Shown: positions 13,778-27,628, counted from the first letter of the stretch. The stretch is DNA of 64,000 nt from Lanius collurio (GCA_020086605.1 JACBWW010000008.1:16830720-16894719); one strand, 5' to 3'. Numbers and translations are program-made. Notes: a model not told the origin generated them from the letters alone.

Positions 13778-14815
13778 CCATCATCAGAGTGACATGATAA
13801 ACATTACAGCAAAAACTGACATGTGCCCAAAGTCAGGAATGTAGCTCTAATGGAGGTGATCCTGTGGGTGAATACTGATGTGTTCAAGAGAAACTAAATA
13901 TATTATAGAAACAGAAGTTTGCTCCAAACTATCTCCATTGCCTAAGGTAGTTCAAATAGAGAGCAAAGCTGTATGTAGAACTAGTTACTGATAATGCTCT
14001 TCTGAATTTGATACTTGAAACAGTTACTAAATACTTCCTCATGTAAGAATTTCTGATTTATCAAACTGAAATCTCTCAGGAAATAGAACTGTACAGGCTT
14101 TTTTTCTAGTGGGACAATGTTTGAAGAATCACAACAGGGAGGAGCTTAGAGAGCTTCCCTGTGAGGTGGAGGGAATGAAGCAATTCTGTTCAAACAGAAA
14201 ATTGTTAGAAAGAGATATGAGACAGATAAAATGGGATGAAGAAGTAATTTTTAGGCTTTTCTTAGTGTACAAATACAAGGCTTGCAATTAAAAATGTAAA
14301 AACTCATTTATAATTCTTTACACAATATATAATTAAACTATTCAAACTTTGCCAAATGTTAAATAAGGGTGAAGAGCAAAAGATCCTTTTTTTTGAACCT
14401 GACATTTTAATGACCTTAGTCACTTTAAGGTAAAAAATGTATAGGAAGATATATGAACAGATTATGTCTTGTTTTTGAACATACATTAATCATTAGCTGT
14501 GGGGGACTGCAAAATCTCTCAGATTTTCTCCAGTAGGTATATCTTGCATAATTGCCCCATGGAGGCTTATGGCCTCCTCTTGAACTCCAATTTGTGGTCA
14601 CTGAAGCATCTTTTGTCTCCAGGAGTGGAGCTTCTCCCTGCTGCAGTAATTTCTATACAACCAACTGGACTTTTTGCATTCAAGTGTTGGGAAGAGACAC
14701 AAATGGTGTTTGGATCTCATGAGACTTAACAGAAAGGATTCCTGGTGATAGGAGAGGCATTTTTTCCTTTTTCAACCATATGTACTTATTTTACCACTGA
14801 GTGAATGACCAGATA
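13778..14815. other. Intergenic DNA between an LTR and a CR1 copy
   Basis: AT-rich, no recognised gene or repeat. Short random frames only. Confidence 0.55.
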
Positions 14816-17800
14816 GAATCACAGAATCATAAAATCATCAAGGTTGGAAGAGACCTCTAAGGTCTATCACGTCCAACTGTGCACCCAGCACCACCACTGT
14901 TACCTCTAGATCACCAAACCAAATCGCCCAGCAGCAGGTTCAGATGCTGCTTAAACACCTTGAGGGGTGGTAACTCCACCCTCTCCCTGGGAAACCTATT
15001 CCAAAGCCTGACCACCCTAACAGTGGAAAAATGTTTTCTAAGATCTAATCTGAATCTCTCCTGTCTCAGCTTAAGGCCATTTCCTCTAGACCTCTCACTG
15101 CAGGCACTGTAGGAGAGACCAGCCCCCACCTGGCTACACCCTCCTTTCAGGGGGTTGTAGAGAGCGATGAGGTCCCCCCTGAGCCTCCTCTTCTTGTGAC
15201 TAAACTCAAACTCCATCAGCCATTCCTTGTAAGATATTTTCTCTAGTTGCTTCACGAGCCTTGTTGCCCTTTGCTGGACATGCTCCAGCACCTCAATCTA
15301 ATTCTCAAAGGGAGGGGCCCAGAACTGAACACAGATGAAGTTTCAGGGGTATGATCACTTATTTAGTCCTGCTGGCTAAACTATTCTTGATCCAGGCCAG
15401 GATGCCATTGGCCTTCTTGGTCACCTGGGCACACCCTGGCTCTTTTTCAGCCACTATCAACCACCACCCCCCAGTTCCTTTCTGTCAAACAGCTCTCAAG
15501 CCACTCCTCCTAAAGCCTGTGGGGCTGCCTGGGGTTGCTGTGACCCAGTGCAGGACCCTGCACTGGGCCTTGTTGAACCTCCTGCATCCCACTGAACCTC
15601 CTGACTCATCCCACTGATGGAGTCTGTCCAGGTCTCTCTGCAGAGCCTTCCTACACTCAAGCAGATCAACACTCCCACCCAAGTTGGTTTTATCTGCAGA
15701 TTTACTGAGGGTGCACTTAATTCCCACATCCAAATTATCAATAAAGATGTAAAACAGGACTGGCCCCAAAACTAAGCCCTGGGGAGTACCATTAGAGACC
15801 AGCCACCAACTGGATTTAACTCCATTCACCACAATTCTCTGGACCCAGCCACCCAGCCAGTATTTTACCCATCAAAGAGTACCCATCCAAGCCATGTGCA
15901 GCCAGTTTTTCTAGGGGATGCTGTGGGAGATGGTGTCAAATTCCTTAGTGAAACCTAGATAAACTTCATCCACAATCTTCCCCTCATCTACTGTCTTGCA
16001 TTGAAAAGACAGATGTCTGCTAAGGAAGGCAGGAGCCTCCCTTGAAATGAAGGATGCAACCCCCTTCTCTCTGAATTATTATAATTTTGACATTAAGGGG
16101 CTTTCAGGCAAAGATATAAAGAATAGGAATAACAGTTCTATACTAAAATACAGATATATAAACAGGCAAACAAACAACAATAACTACAGTGGTGACAGCA
16201 AACAGAACCACAAACCCAGTGCAGCCTCTCTCGGCTGTCAGGCCCTTTCCCCTCTGGTGCAGTTCCAGTCACAGCCGGCAGGGGCGCTGGCGGCTCCCGG
16301 TGAGCAGGGCAGGTGCGATGGTTCCCCCGCGGCTGCAGGGGGCGCTGTGGGGAGAGCTCGGGGAGCACGCAGTGATGGCGGCCTGGGATCCGGGAAGGGA
16401 TGGAAGAAAGGCTTCACAAACCTCCCTGGGCAGCTGATCCTGGGGTCTGTCCGGGCTCTCCTGGCCAGGCAGGCTGGGGCAGCAGTAGGAGCACAAGTTC
16501 CGGGTGGCAGGCGAGATGTATCGAGCTGCGGAGCTGTGGCAGGAATCCCCGGAGGTCTCGGCAGGCAGGACAGGCAGGGCTGCAGAGCAGCGAAGGCTGA
16601 GGCAGCAGGGTCTGCAGCTCAGCTCTCAGCGAGGCAGGGAAGGACAGGTTTGGGATCCCAGGGTTTCTCCATCAGGGAGGAAAATTAGCAGGAAACCCGC
16701 AGTGCTGACGAGAGTGGTCTCTCCCCATCTCCACACTGAGTCCTGGGCACACCCAGGTGAAGACAGTAGCCCAAAATGGGCTCCTCCTCTCCGTGGCCAG
16801 TTCTTTTGTTTCTCCCAAGTACCCAGCAATTTTTTGTTTCGGTAACATATATGGGAGAAAATTCCTCAAGAGAAAAGGGAACTCCCAAAACCCCAACATC
16901 TGCTAAGTGGGTGACTGTTTGTAGAAGAAGATTGGGTTGGTCAAACAGGACCTTCCTTTCATAAATCCGTGTTGGCTGGGCCTGATTCCCTGGCTTGTCC
17001 TGCATGTGCAGTGTAATGGCAGTCAGGATGATCTCTTCCATGACCTTGCCTGGAACTGAAGTTAGGCTGGCAGGCCTGTAGTTCCTTGGGTCATGCTTCC
17101 GACCCTTCTTATTGACAGATGTTACATATGTTAACTTCCAATCAGCTGGAACTTCTCCAGTTGACCAGGACTCCTGGTAGATGATTGAAAATAGTCCCTG
17201 AAGTTCTTTCACCAGTTTCCTCATTACTCTGAGGTGGATCCCACCAGCAGCCATAGACTTGTATATGCCTAATTGGCATAGCAGGTCACTAACCATCTCC
17301 TCCTGGATTGTGAGAGCTTCCCTCACCTCCCCATCACCAACTTCCAGCTCAGCAAGCAGGGTATCCTGAAAACAACTGGTCTAGGTTTTGAAGACTGAGG
17401 TAAAGAAGACTTTAAATACTTCTGCCATTCCTCATCCCTTTCACTACACTACCCTCTGCATTCAGCAAATGATGGAGACACTCCTTGAGTCTCCTTTTGC
17501 TGACAATGTATTTATAGAAACCTTTTTTGTTTTTAACTGTAGCGGCCAAATCAAGTTGTAGTTGGACTTTGGCCCTTCTAATCTTTTCCCTACATGACGT
17601 CGTGACATCCTCCTAAGTTGTCCCAAGTCACCTGACTTTCCTTCTAGAGTCAAGAGATTGTCTTTTTTCCCCTAAGCTCTCTGCTTAATCAGGCTGCTCT
17701 TTTTCTCTGGTGACTTGTCTTCCTACAACCTTAGGACAGACTGCTCCTGAATTTTTCACAATTCCTTTCTAAAGCACATCAGCCTTCCTAGACTCCCTTG

Positions 17801-18440
17801 CCTTCCAGGACTGACTCCCAGGGGACTCTGCCAATCAATCTCCTAAACAGGCTAACGTCTGCCCACCAGAAATCCAAGGAGGAAGTTCTGCTGGTGCCCC
17901 TCCTTCTTTCAGCCTATATTGCAACATCTCACATTCCTGGTGCTCCAGACAGTCACTGATCAGCACAAACAACAGGTCTAGCAGAGCACCTTCTCAGGTG
18001 GGCTCATTTTCCAGTTGGATAAGAAACACACTCCAGGAACCTCCTAGAATCTTCCTCTCTTCTGTGTTGTATTTCCAGCAGACATCTGGCAAGATGATGA
18101 TATGCATGAGCAAAGGCTGGTGACCATGGGCCTTCTGGCAGCAGCTTGCAGAACGCCTCAAGTGCCCATTCACCCTGGCTGGCTGGTCTCTGGCAGAGTC
18201 CTTGCAGAACTGCACCTTGCTGACCTTCCCCCCTCTTCACCCAGAGGCTCTCAGCTGTGTCATCTTCCTCATCATCAATCTCAATACAATCAAAGGACTC
18301 CCTAACACACAGTTAGTGCTATCCCACCACTTCCCCTGCTTCACCTGTGGCTTCTAAAGAGCTCATAGCCACCCATAGCAGCACCCCAGTCATGAGAGTC
18401 ATCTCATCACATTCCATGATAGAAGTCACCACAGGGGAGC
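14816..18440 (-). mobile_element. CR1: Long, decayed CR1 LINE copy, interrupted by a solo LTR
   Basis: The 3' end is at the left (AGAATCACAGAATCATAAAATCATCAAGGTTGG). Reading leftward on the minus strand, CR1 ORF2 remnants appear in order: an upstream, endonuclease-side region (about 17640-18440), the reverse-transcriptase N-terminal part (16900-17330, with a DPRNYRPASLTSVPGK-type block), the RT core (15485-15832, with a [12 protein letters not shown] block) and the C-terminal part (14911-15291). The catalytic FADDTKLGG block reads SADKTNLGG. Stops and frameshifts break the frame, so it is dead. Without the inserted LTR about 2.7 kb of CR1 remains, which is long for a genomic copy. The right boundary is approximate. 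Confidence 0.85.
16018..16898 (-). mobile_element. Solo LTR inserted within the CR1 copy
   Basis: GC-rich block of about 880 bp that breaks the CR1 reading. Minus-strand orientation gives an LTR-like TGTTGGGG start and a CTTAGCA end. The direct repeat TCTGCTAAG occurs at both junctions (16016-16024 and 16899-16907), consistent with a target-site duplication that partly overlaps the LTR's own end. CR1 coding sequence resumes directly at 16900. The overlapping open frames in it (up to 213 codons, both strands) are composition artefacts. Confidence 0.75.
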
Positions 18441-21400
18441 ATGCAGCCACAGTTTAAAACATGAATCCCTAAATAAATATACAAGGCTTGCACAAGTAAG
18501 CCTTTGTTTGGGTTCCTCTGTTGTGTGTTTGGATCCAGATATATTATTGACTTGAATGATACTGCAGACAAAAAGAGTCATAAATGCCATCTTCCTCAAC
18601 TCTAGTGTCTCTCATTGTCTTGCAATAATGAAATACAAACAAATTTATCCCCATGATGGCAATGTTAATCTGAAATTAAGATAAACAAAAACAGTATGTG
18701 CATTTATGCGGAAAGCATTTTACTCTATTTCTTGTTTGAAAAGCCTTAGCCAGCATAATTACTCACTATAGTCTTGCACAGAAATGGAGAGTAAGCAAAT
18801 GCAATTGAATTCAAGGGCGATATCATAATATTGATTTCTTACTAAAATGGAATATAGTGCAGAAGAGGACTGATAGAAAGTGAACAGCAAATGTGTGGCT
18901 GCAGTGCTAATTTTCATGGAGCCATCTTTAGAAAAACCTAAGAATAACTTTGTATATTTAATGAATTAACTACTTTTTTTTTTGGTTTACATAATCAGTG
19001 TTGCATGGGGGAAAATAAAATGTCCCACAGGTACTCAGAGGGGCAGGAATAAAGAGGCTTTTGCTGTATTCCATTTTCTTCTAAAGAAGGTGGACAGAAA
19101 CAGGTAAAAACTGGCATTTTACTCTCCCCTCTGAAGAAGTGGAAAGAGAGAAATTAATTGCTCCTCTCAGGGACGTAATTCTACTCTTCTTTACAGTAAT
19201 GCAATTGTATATTGCACCAGAGTACAGGTTAAAATAAGCTTGTCTAGTCTTTCATGACTAACATAAAATTTGTCTTATCAAGAAAAACTGTGACAAACCT
19301 TGTGGGATACATGATGTACTAGATGTATAAAACATATCGTGACTCTTTTGTATGAACATTCATTAAGAGAAAATTATTGCAGAAAATGGAAAGGAAGGGT
19401 CTGGTTTGTTAAAATGTTTTTAATACCTTATTTTAATGTTTTTTCTGTTTTTTAGATTTTTTTTGTAGTGTCATAGATACCAGAACAACAATGATAAGTT
19501 CTTTCATGTAAGTAAATGGAGACAGCCTATAACCAAACTAGTAAGTTGCCAGCTTTGCAACTGAGTTCGTTGTAACATGTGCCTATGGGTAAGACTTTCA
19601 TTCTCAAAAAGCGTTCTTGTAGATGAAGGTTCCTAGAAGTTTTAGCAAGATATTGCAGTACAATTACACAGTGGTAGTGTGCCATTCAGATAGTTTTGAG
19701 GGCCTCAAAATCTGATCTCATCTGCTCAGTGAGATTAAAAATGAGGAACCACTAATAAACTAATCTCAAGCTAAAAAAAACCCATCAGTTTTTACATATT
19801 TTGAATTTAACTGTTGAGTAACAACAGAAACTGTGAAGAGGGAGTTCAGATGACTCGGCTGAATGTCTGTCGCAGATATGATAGAGGTCCTGAGAGACCA
19901 GAAGTTTTGCTTAGAGTTTAGGAATTTACAAAGGGTGATTAACACATCATAAGAACATTGAAAAAGAATTAATGTCATTAAGGAAGATCATCACCCAAGA
20001 AATGATACAAAACCTCCCATACTCTTTCCCTAGTGTTGAGATTTGATCAAATCTTACTTCAGTGTAGCTTCATGAGCTTTGCTCCATTGTAGCAGACTGG
20101 GTCTGTATTGCTTATCTTGATAGTAAACTCACTTGTGAGGTTATATAATGTATTAATCTGTATGCTTCCAGGCGCCGTAGTTAGACAAAATACCTATTTG
20201 TCCTCATTGTATCCTTTGCTGACCTCCCTTAAGACCATCTGGTGTATAGACTGGAAATGAGGTGGGGGGACAATGGCCTGAGCTACTCATTGGTATCCTG
20301 GCCTTTTCCACTGTTTATTTCCCTGGTCAACTCAAGAGAGCCCACACTGCTGCTGTGATGAACACACAGAACTGATTGTTTCCTAGCAACACTGAGATCT
20401 AAGATCTATCTGGATTCACAGACTGAACTCTGTCCAGCAGGTTTATTTTGAACTGACTTAATCCCATACAAACCCAACCAAGACAAGGTAGTAGTCCTGC
20501 CTTTCATCACTCTATACCCAAAGCCCCAGGATTTTTAAAACTGTTTGAAAACAGACAGCAATTTCTTGAGGTTTCTAGCTCTGCTGATGAAGTTGGATGG
20601 CTGAACTGCTTTGGTGAGAACAGGCTAAGAAACAGTCATCTTAGCATTTGATTGTGGAAAGATTAAGAGGCTGCATCCTCAAGGCATCAATTTTTGTGTA
20701 TCTGTTTTTTGTGGATGGATGAACTCCATTTGTTACATAAGAACACTGGGTGATTCACTTAACCTGAAGCCCGTTAGTCAGAAGGGTGCTTAAAAGTTAA
20801 TGAGTGGCAACAATGAATGAACACTTATAAACTGGCATCAGGTAGGGGATGCTGCTGAAGGGGCATTTCTGCCTTACACTGCATCCCTGGCTGTACACTC
20901 CAACTGCCTCAAGCACTAGCATTTGTGCATGGCACAGAAATTGTACCAGGAAAACTCATAAAGAAAAAGAAGGCAGCTGCAGCTGAATAATTCCTCAAGA
21001 GCACATCTACTTCCAGCAAAAATCTCACAACTTTTCTTCCTGAACAAGCCCCCAGATTCTTTGGAATACATGGTGGTTTACCACTGTGCCAAATAAAGCC
21101 CTAGGTAAAGGAGGGTAATAGATCAACAAAGGTCTATCCTCATGGCCTTTGTCAATGTCACTCTAAAAGTAGAGTCTGTGTAGGCCTCTGTAACTCCATG
21201 TGACTCATCTCTGTGTTGATAAAACAACTTGTTTTTCATTTAAAAGGATAGTTAGTTTGCAAAGACAAGACCTTTATTGTCTATACATCAGCCCTGCTTT
21301 TTCCAAGCTGTATTTTTAAAATAATAGTATTACATTAATCCCAATGTGAGAAAATTGAAATTAAATCATGATAACAAATTTTTAAAAACTTGACATGGAT

Positions 21401-24400
21401 TAATATACTGAACTGCAGGCACTACTGTTGAGCTCCAGCCAGTGTGCATAAAATTGGAGAATTTATATCCTTTATAAGCAATAATTTTGAAACTCTGGCT
21501 TCTGTCTTTGTTGAAGAGACAATGATGCTTATGTAATTTACTTTTAATCTAATGTAGTATTGAAGTTCTGACATGATAAAAGCAGAAGTCATCAGCTGTT
21601 ATACCTGCAACTCAGTGGTAAGATTTGTATACCTTAACTTAACTAATACTGATAAACTGATTCAGACTGGCCTGATAGTTAAAGATGATGCCTGTAGAAG
21701 TCTAGTTAGAGATGTTTTTTTCATAACTTATTATTCTGATAGAATAATTTGTTTATTTGTCTCCTCTGAAGGGAAATACTACACATACATAAAAATGGCA
21801 AAAATGATCCTCGTAATAAAAATCTTTAGAGCATAAATCTCCTTAAATGAAAATTTATTTGAAAGTCTTTTAATGCTCATTGTATTAAATTCCTTCCTAT
21901 TTTTTTTTTTTTTGAAAGGGGTACTTGGGGTAAGGTAACAAACCGAAAAAACCTGAGCTTTTCTGCTAAAATGTATCCACAAATAAAATAACTGATGAGA
22001 GAAAAACTAAAAATTATTGCAAAGCTGAGAATTTATCAGCACTCCTTGTTTAAACAGTTATGCAAACACTGTATAAAACCTGTGAAAATTGCTTAAGATC
22101 TAGAATACTTCTGGAAGAAGGTATGTATTTTCAGCAAATAGTTCAAGCTAGTTATGTATTTTAGTATAAAATGAATGTGAATGTTAAGTAAATAGATGAA
22201 ATAATCTTAATTAAATGTAAGAAAGAGCCTGATTTAACCAAGAAGTTCCTCAGTGATAGCTGTCAATTTCAGAATTGTGTATGGGATGTTATTAAGATGA
22301 AATGTTGAGAAAACATGAATTTCAAGTGAGCATTTTTAATTAGATTGCAAATATCAGAACACAGTTTTTAACAAACCATTCAGGCAATATTCTGGATTCT
22401 TGGGATGGCATTGCACCACAGAGGTGAATCTTAACCAGCTCCTAATGTACCAGTTCTGTGCATTGCTGTCCCTTGTCTCTGACATGGATGTGCAGAGCTG
22501 GAACATTGCTTTGTTCCCCACAGCATGATTAAGATGACTAAGCAGATTTTCCTAGAGTTTCTTCTAAAGACAGATTCATGGTTAGCAGCTTTAGTATCAA
22601 GAATGTCCACACATGATTAAAAGACATTATCACCGCTCTTCCTTCATCACAGCTGCACTGTTTTACAGAAGGGGCAACACGGAAAATGTATCCTAAATTC
22701 CAGTTTTCACAGAATGTCAAATTTCTGAGAAGTTTCTGGAAACTTGTGAAAACTTGTGTTCAAACAAACATGCTTGAAAGTATCTTTATTTCACAGAGGG
22801 AGAATATGAAAGCAAACGTCTTTTAGAATTGATTTTTGTACTTCTAGACTTGCATAAAAGCTGCCCCATGATTTAGATAGCCAGCATCTCTAGTAACAGT
22901 TTCACTTCAGAGATATTTCTTGAATATACATAACACTTACTCATTTTAGATGAAATGTTTACCTCCTCTTCTATTACTTCTAAGAGTGTAAGGTGAAATG
23001 GATTATCCCCTCTTGTGAGCCCTGCTGAGTTGTGCTGTAATTTTAGTTACTACTGTAAACTCTTGGCAGAGAAAGACAAAAGTACCAAATAAATATGTGT
23101 GCAGGTTATAAATAATTAGTTTCTGTCTTCAATAAAAATGATGATCATAAGAGTTGCAGTAAGGCAACTGAATGGAATAAGAATAGGACACAAGAACTTG
23201 TCATCAGCCCACTGTTTTCTATTATGACAGTGTCAAGTGGGATATCTGAGGCAATGGAAAATATGGTCAATACCATGGGGAAAAAATAGACAGGCACTAC
23301 AGCATTCAGGGATGGTAGTTATTCCTGCTTCTTACAGATTTTTTCTGTGGGTTGTCAGGCCCAGATTACTGATGTGGTTCTAAGTGTGCAATGAAGAGGG
23401 AATAGAAATGACTGGCTTTGGAGCAGAGCCACCAAAAGCTGAAATCGCAGCATGTGAACCCAGCTGTACCATTCTCAAGGCATCTTAAAGCCATAAAGCA
23501 ACACTGCTACTTAGATTTGGCCAGCATGGAGCTAACAGATCTTTCCAGGCCTGGCCTTGGGTGCCATTGTTTGGTGCAGAACTGGGAGTGGTAAGGAGCA
23601 GCTTGAGAGAGATCTCAGTACTTTGCAGTACCTAACTCAGCACTGAAGTTGAGTGATGTGCTTATGCTCTAGCCTCTGTTAGACCCCAGATGATTCTTGC
23701 AGGACTAAAGGAACGTCTCAGTTCTGCACAGCTCCTAGTGGGCCACAGCTCACCAGCTGGCTGGACAGGATGGCATGGAGAATTACAGAGCCTACTTCCT
23801 TGCTCTAAAAGAGGAAATAATACTAAAATGGCACAATGGTGATTCAGAAGTTGAAAATGTATATTTCCTTGTTGTGTTATTGTACTGGCTTTGTAGTGTA
23901 TTTATTCTGATTAGACTAATTGCAGGATTAATTTATTTTTTTCCCTCTTCAGAAGTATGAGTTTGACGTGTGTCCAGAATTTCACGAACTGGCTATACCC
24001 AGAGACAGGACATAGGGAACAGTTCTACTACTGGTACCGAAAGTCACTTAGTGTCCTAGATGATTCATCTTGTCCACAAAGTCAGGACTAAGACGTTTAC
24101 TAAACCTGGACTCATTTTGATCCAGAACAGTTTGGCTGAGAGCTATGCAGCTACAACACTAACTTTGGTCTTAAGATTTTTTGTCGCCTTCTCTTATCTT
24201 TCAGTGTTTTACAGGATAAAGCTTACATTTTTTTAAGTACTGTGAAATATTTTGTGCTTTATGAAAGATGGGAGCAGATATCCTGAAGTGGATCTTACAG
24301 TGAAATGCATGTGCTTGTGTGAAGAGGATGTGTTTCAATGATACAGTCACTTCAGACACTAAGTTCTTGTTTGCTTCTCTGTATTTTAAAGTTATAGCTG

Positions 24401-25582
24401 TATCTCAGAAGGTTTTGAACTATATGGAACAGTGATAATTCCTTTTGATTATACTTCCAAGATGCCTAAATAGAAAATTCAAGAAATAACTATTTGGTAG
24501 GTTACCTCCTGTCACATGTTTCCTTTCACTTATTTGGAACTTCTCTCACAGAGCCTGTACACACGCTATCAGTTTAAGTGAACTGAAATAATTAATTTCC
24601 TTCACTCCCTAGTTCCTTAACCCTTTCATTTTGAAACCATCACTGGAATATAATTTCTTGAATATCAAAATTGCTGCATTTTATCATGGTGAAAAGTTTT
24701 AAAAAGTCCAAGATTCAAATCCTTTTAAAACCAAAGTGTAATACACAACCACAGGAACAAAATGCTGCAATCAAATTGTGGCATTTCAGTTTTACTTTGA
24801 CAAATAGATAATACAGTTATAATCTGATACCATCAAGCATATGTAGCCTCTCTTGTTTCATTTTTGAAAAGTAGAATGAAATTGCTCAGAAAATAATGTT
24901 CTGACACTGTTGTTAATGCTTTTTCTTTTTGTACTTACTGAGGACTCCCTTGTTTGCTGCTCTATCTTAACTGAATAATATTAATGTTTTGACTTTTAAA
25001 GATTGTACGTGTTAAGTTTTCATTTACTCTCACATTATGTTGGATTGTATGATGATGTGGTTTTCCTTAAGAATTTCCCTAGGTGCTCTACCTGAGTTAT
25101 CTAAAGACATTAGGACATCATTTAGTTGCTTAAAAGTTTAAGTGGAATTTTGGTGTTTAAATGCTTAGTAGGATTAAAGACACTCTCACATCAAAAGGGT
25201 GAATTTTCCCTTCGTCTACATCTTCATCCTTCATCTCCCCTTCATCCACAGTTGCCTAAATTGCTTTTCAATTTAATTCTAAGAGAAATGATTTTCAAAC
25301 TCTGAAAAAAAATTTAAAAATTAAAGCTGATTTAAAATATTTCAGTTGAGAAAGGACTCTGTCAATATTTTCTCATTGAATATCTCACCAAAAAGTGTCT
25401 GAGATTGGCTTCACTTGGCCGTGTCAGTGCAAAACATCTCTGGAAACAGTTTCCCCAAGAGTCCGCATCCCCTGTGGCTTTGAAACACTAATTTCAAAAT
25501 AATCTAATTAGGCTAATGACTTGCCCACCATGCAAGAAAGCTGGGAGAATCTGCTCGAGATTTCCCTGCCTGCCTCCCAGAC

Positions 25583-25587
<5 letters not shown>
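18441..25587. other. Intergenic DNA upstream of HTR1A, nothing recognised
   Basis: Seven kilobases of AT-rich sequence with no supportable exon, RNA gene or clear transposon. Frames are at most about 87 codons and look random. A candidate conserved stretch near 25400-25585 is listed among the findings. Confidence 0.55.

Positions 25588-25617
<30 letters not shown>
25588..25617. repeat. Poly(T) run of 30
   Basis: Uninterrupted 30-base T homopolymer about 2 kb upstream of the HTR1A start. Its length makes it prone to length variation and sequencing error. Confidence 0.95.
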
Positions 25618-25623
<6 letters not shown>

Positions 25624-26589
25624 GGCTAGTGCTAAACAGCAAGAAGCACAGACTTTGATTTCACTGAAGGAGAACAGTCTTTAAAGAGGTAGTTGCTTAG
25701 AAGCCAACCGTGTCAAGCATTTAAGGAGACATTAAAAAGAAAATAGGTGTTGACAGTGAAACCACAATGCATACTTAAATATCGATTACATTTCGTCTGT
25801 GTCTCAACAGCATTAAGTCTTCATTCAGTAGGACACAGATCTTGTAAATGTTAGTGCGAGCCACTGGGACAACAGGCATGCAGGGGTGCAGCTCTGATCT
25901 CTATGCCTTGATCATTTACAGAGGAGATCGCAAGCCTAGGGGCAGAGAGATGCAGTTCTGGAACCCTCGTAAAAAGGTACTGGCTGGAATCTGTCCAAAT
26001 GTTTTGAAGCTGTAAATTCAGCTTGAAGTGTTGACTGACAGAAGATGAAGGAATCCCGAGGGTGTGCAAAGCAGACTCTGAACCTCATCTCAAGTTTGAT
26101 TAAGTTGGAATCAGCAAATCTTCTTGTTAAGCAATTACTTATTTGGCTTTTTGCATTTACTGAGCTTGCATGGCAGAATTACAGAGCAGAATGAAAGATC
26201 TCAAGTCATTAAAAACAATGAGCTGCAAGATAGTAGGAAACCTGTTATAGAAGTTGTGTTGGAGAACTTTCATTTGCTTTTCACTAACAGATAGAGTTAA
26301 TCCCATCAACAAAACCACTTCTATTTTCTGTTTGTGTTTGTTGGGTCTACTTACTGGATAATAACTGATTTGCTTATGATGTGCCAATCTGACACTCATT
26401 TTTATTTAAGATTGTTCTCAGTGATATGTTTCTCATTTCACTTTCAGACGCAGCCTTTTCCCCCTCCTATCGGATTGAACTACTACCTACAACATTTTTT
26501 TGTTTGGGGATTTTTTCAGTCTTTTTTACCACTTATTTTTGTTGCTGTCGCCGCTGTTAATGTCGTGAGAGGACAGTCATTTCACTAGT
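25618..26589. other. HTR1A upstream flank before the CpG island
   Basis: Moderately AT-rich, with no repeat recognised. It contains homeobox- and octamer-like AT motifs (for example CAATTACTTATTTGG near 26132). It lies within about 1-2 kb of the likely HTR1A start site, where regulatory elements would be expected. No specific factor site is asserted. Confidence 0.45.
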
Positions 26590-27608
26590 GTGCTGTATCG
26601 TAATTCGCCTCTCGAGAGGGCCGGGGAGCAATGTCGCCGTTCTAAGGAGAACTGGGTGGGCGGGCGAGCAGCCACGCAGCGGCGCGGAGCCCCCGACGGC
26701 AGGGCGTGGGGCCGACGGCATGAATCACCACCAACGGGGCTTTCATTGCTTCAGTACTCACCAGCGGCTGAGCGGGAGCCCTGTCGGGCCGCGCAGGGGT
26801 CCCTCTGGGGACACACACGAGCGCTGCCGCCCGTGCTCCCGCTTCCCTGCCCTCGCATGGCTGGTGCCACTCCCGGGCAGCCCAGGCAGCTCGCTGCGGC
26901 GGCCGCGCAGGGCGAGTGCCGAGCCGCACGGCCAGGCCGGTCCCGTGCCGGCGGTGCCCGGCCGAGCCCCACGGGCGCCACGTCCTCGGGCGGCCACCGC
27001 CTGCCTGCAGGTGGCGATCGGCACCTCCAGCGCCGCCCGCTTGGCGCCCCAGCCCCAAGGAGCCCGGGTGTGCGCTGCCCTCCCGCCGCAGCTGGCGGTG
27101 CCAGCTCACAGAATGCCCTCTCCCTTTCCCTTCTCTCCCCTCCGCCTCGGCGCTGGTCCTGCGGGATAGCCCAGAGCCACCGCTGCCGGGCGCGGAGCTG
27201 CGGAACGATTTGTAAAGGGCGGGGGTAGGAGGGGGAGTCGTGGAGAATTTCTCTGCGGTGTTCCTCCAAACAAGTGGGGACGAAGGGGAATGACATCCGC
27301 GCCCACCCGACGATGGCGACCCAGCGAGACCCCTGCGGAGGGGCGGAGGGTGGGGAGTGGACGGGGAGGGGGAGGGGCGAGGGTAAGGAGGCAAGGAGAG
27401 GAGGGAAAAAGGGGAGCGCAGAGAGGCAGAGCAGGGAGGAACGGCGCGGGAGAGCGGCAGAGCGAGGGGCAGCATCTCGGCAAGCGGCGGCAGGAGGGCC
27501 ACCCCCACCGCGCGGGGCTGCGCGCTGGGCAGAGGCGGCGGGGATGGGCGGGCGCGGGGCGGCTCCGCCAGCCGCCGTCCTCCGAGCTTCGGCCGCCTCC
27601 CGCCGCGC

Positions 27609-27628
27609 TATATAGGGGAGGGAGGGGT
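27609..27628 (+). promoter_or_regulatory. Candidate HTR1A core promoter: TATATAG box followed by a GGGGAGGGAGGGG tract
   Basis: TATATAG at 27609-27615 sits in otherwise GC-rich DNA 153 bp before the start codon and is followed directly by a G-rich MAZ/Sp1-type tract. If it works as a TATA box, transcription would start near 27640 and the leader would be about 120 bases. The assignment is by motif and position only. The mammalian gene has been described as having a TATA-less, MAZ/Sp1-driven promoter (recalled). Confidence 0.5.

Noticed and set aside
16047..16688. A 213-codon + strand frame near 16.0-16.7 kb
   Set aside because: It lies inside a GC-rich solo LTR nested in a CR1 element and is not a gene.
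26588..27228. Frames of about 190-210 codons upstream of HTR1A
   Set aside because: GC-rich promoter sequence. The frames overlap one another, resemble no family and show no sign of a coding exon.
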